Assembly (NCBI RefSeq): GCF_014192415.1
Contig: NZ_JACHXY010000002.1
Span: forward strand, 620,001-684,000
DNA from: Microbacterium proteolyticum
Lineage (GTDB): Bacteria; Actinomycetota; Actinomycetes; Actinomycetales; Microbacteriaceae
Reading direction: 5' to 3'
Length of the DNA: 64,000 nucleotides
Shown piece by piece: positions 63,024 through 64,000 of this stretch. The translations under genes were made by a program, and so were the position numbers. The notes beneath the pieces are model-generated. The model saw only the letters and a list, made by a program, of their open reading frames with translations, was not told where the DNA came from and ran no database searches. The number at the start of each line of letters is the position of its first letter. Position 1 is the stretch's first letter.

Positions 63024-63097
63024 GAGAAACGGCATCCGCCCGCAAAAACGCCCCGTCCACCCGTTTCCCCCGCGAACCGCGTTTCTCAGCGGATGCC
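63024..63097. repeat. Two interleaved inverted repeats upstream of the PHP gene 3' end
   Basis: GAGAAAC-GGCATCCGC (63024-63039) is matched by GTTTCTC-A-GCGGATGCC (63081-63097). Because the two arm pairs occur in the same order, not mirrored, the hairpins are mutually exclusive or form a pseudoknot-like arrangement. It lies in the rhlE-PHP convergent gap; the second arm is followed by another GGATGCC. Confidence 0.55.
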
Positions 63098-63133
63098 AGA
63101 CGGATGCCACCGCGCCGGACGCGGGGGCATCGT

Positions 63134-63994
63134 CTAGGGGTGGACCGGCGCCGTCCCGCGGCCTCGGGCGAAGATACGCGCGACCATGTCGTCGGCCGTG
63201 GTGTTCTCGCCGGGCAGGTTGGGCTTGCCGAGGCCGTGATAATCGCTCGAGCCGGTCACGATGAGATCGCGCTCCGCGGCGAGTCGCGCCAGCAACGCGG
63301 TCGGCTCGGGCAGGTTCTCGCGATGAGCGATCTCGAAACCCGCGAGACCCGCGTCGAGCATCGCCTGCAGCACGCTGTCGGGCAGCAGAGCGCGGCCCGC
63401 CGGGTGCGCGATGATCGGCACACCGCCCGCACCGACGATGAGCTCCACCGCCGCCACGGGATCGGGGGCGTAAAGCGCCACGTAGTAGTCGCCCGCGGGA
63501 TGCAGGATGCCGGCGAACGCCTCGGTGCGATCGACCACGATCCCTCGCGCCACGAGAGCATCGGCGATGTGCGGGCGCCCGACGGTGGCCCCATCGCCGG
63601 TCTGCGCGACGATGTCGGCCCACGCGATGTCGTAGTCGTGCGAGATGCGCTCGGCCATGATCTGCGCACGATCCACGCGGGACGACCGGATGCGATCGGT
63701 CATCGCCCGAAGCGCCGGGTCATCGGGGTCCACGAGGTAGGCGAGCAGGTGGACGCTGCGCCACCGGTGCCGCGCCGACAGCTCCATGCCGGGCACGAAC
63801 GTCATCCCGAGAGATGTCGCCGCCTCCGCCGCCTCCGCCCATCCCGACGTGGTGTCGTGGTCGGTGAGGGCAGCGGTGCGCAGACCGTACCGGTGGGCCG
63901 CCGCCATGACCTCCGCGGGAGGTTCCGTGCCGTCGGAGTGCGACGAGTGCAGATGCAGGTCGCTCGGTCCGGTGAATCGAGGAGCGTGCGGCAC
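63134..63994 (-). CDS. PHP-domain phosphoesterase
   Basis: The 286-residue protein opens with the PHP metal-binding motif SDLHLHSSHSDGT (His and Asp ligands) and continues with ALTDHDTTSGWAEA, FVPGMELSA, GVPIIAHPAGRAL and GSSDYHGLGK, matching the YciV/RNase AM-like family that hydrolyses 3',5'-nucleotide phosphates or short RNA 5' ends. The exact substrate is open. The frame is still open at the window edge, so the true start may lie beyond 63994, although the length is already close to the family's normal length. Confidence 0.88.
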   Translation of the reverse strand: MPHAPRFTGPSDLHLHSSHSDGTEPPAEVMAAAHRYGLRTAALTDHDTTSGWAEAAEAATSLGMTFVPGMELSARHRWRSVHLLAYLVDPDDPALRAMTDRIRSSRVDRAQIMAERISHDYDIAWADIVAQTGDGATVGRPHIADALVARGIVVDRTEAFAGILHPAGDYYVALYAPDPVAAVELIVGAGGVPIIAHPAGRALLPDSVLQAMLDAGLAGFEIAHRENLPEPTALLARLAAERDLIVTGSSDYHGLGKPNLPGENTTADDMVARIFARGRGTAPVHP

Positions 63995-64000
63995 CCATCG

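Overview
This is a very GC-rich chromosomal window that reads as an actinobacterium of the family Microbacteriaceae, most likely Microbacterium or a close relative. The pointers are the C50-carotenoid operon idi-crtE-crtB-crtI-crtYe-crtYf-crtEb behind a MarR repressor, an AdnAB-type resection nuclease pair, DUF3039, DUF3107 and UPF0182 proteins, frequent GTG/TTG starts with 4-bp ATGA/GTGA overlaps, and many TANNNT boxes placed 6-8 nt before start codons (apparent leaderless genes). I see no rRNA, CRISPR array, insertion sequence or prophage. One tRNA (initiator tRNA-fMet) has its own promoter and terminator.

Layout. 0-14 kb holds housekeeping and small accessory genes: the first codons of murI, a duplicated 153-bp intergenic repeat, pncB, a Tat-exported protein, a DUF3039 protein, an ABC exporter whose ATPase carries a ~510-residue low-complexity extension, maltokinase, a membrane HtrA-type protease, an aminotransferase, an orphan Trypco1-domain protein, a nitrilase-family amidase and tRNA-fMet. 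14.7-33.2 kb is a surface-polysaccharide locus. A leftward operon (glycosyltransferase, gmd, fcl, Dabb protein) makes GDP-L-fucose. A rightward chain of nearly all overlapping genes supplies an acyltransferase, glycosyltransferases, two pyruvyl transferases, a flippase and a polymerase/ligase-like protein. These are followed by a CPBP protease on the other strand, a low-molecular-weight tyrosine phosphatase, a Wzc-like tyrosine kinase/chain-length protein, a DUF4012 protein and an LAVTG cell-wall-anchored protein. Two paralogous tiny Cys/His proteins lie on either side of this locus.

33.3-36 kb contains a cupin, an SMP-30 hydrolase, the second tiny Cys/His protein and a short formylglycine-generating-enzyme-like protein. 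36.1-42.3 kb is the carotenoid operon with a legible promoter and a palindromic operator between crtR and idi. 42.5-62.9 kb is a conserved actinobacterial backbone. As I recall it, the order matches the Rv3193c-Rv3211 region of Mycobacterium tuberculosis: UPF0182, PDZ-Lon, zincin_2, ThiF-like, UvrD2-like, NudC, AdnB, AdnA, DUF3107, ferritin-like, RhlE. A kinase-fold protein that appears to lack its catalytic residues sits inside this block. The window ends in a PHP-domain phosphoesterase.

The genes work as separate modules: NAD salvage, GDP-fucose-based pyruvylated polysaccharide export under tyrosine phosphorylation control, C50 carotenoid synthesis under CrtR, and double-strand-break end processing. 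No clearly new defence or biosynthetic system stands out. The strongest leads are the paired tiny Cys/His proteins flanking the polysaccharide locus, the apparent catalytic loss in the kinase-fold protein, the extended ABC ATPase, the recurrent start-proximal -10 boxes and the over-used GGATGCC word.
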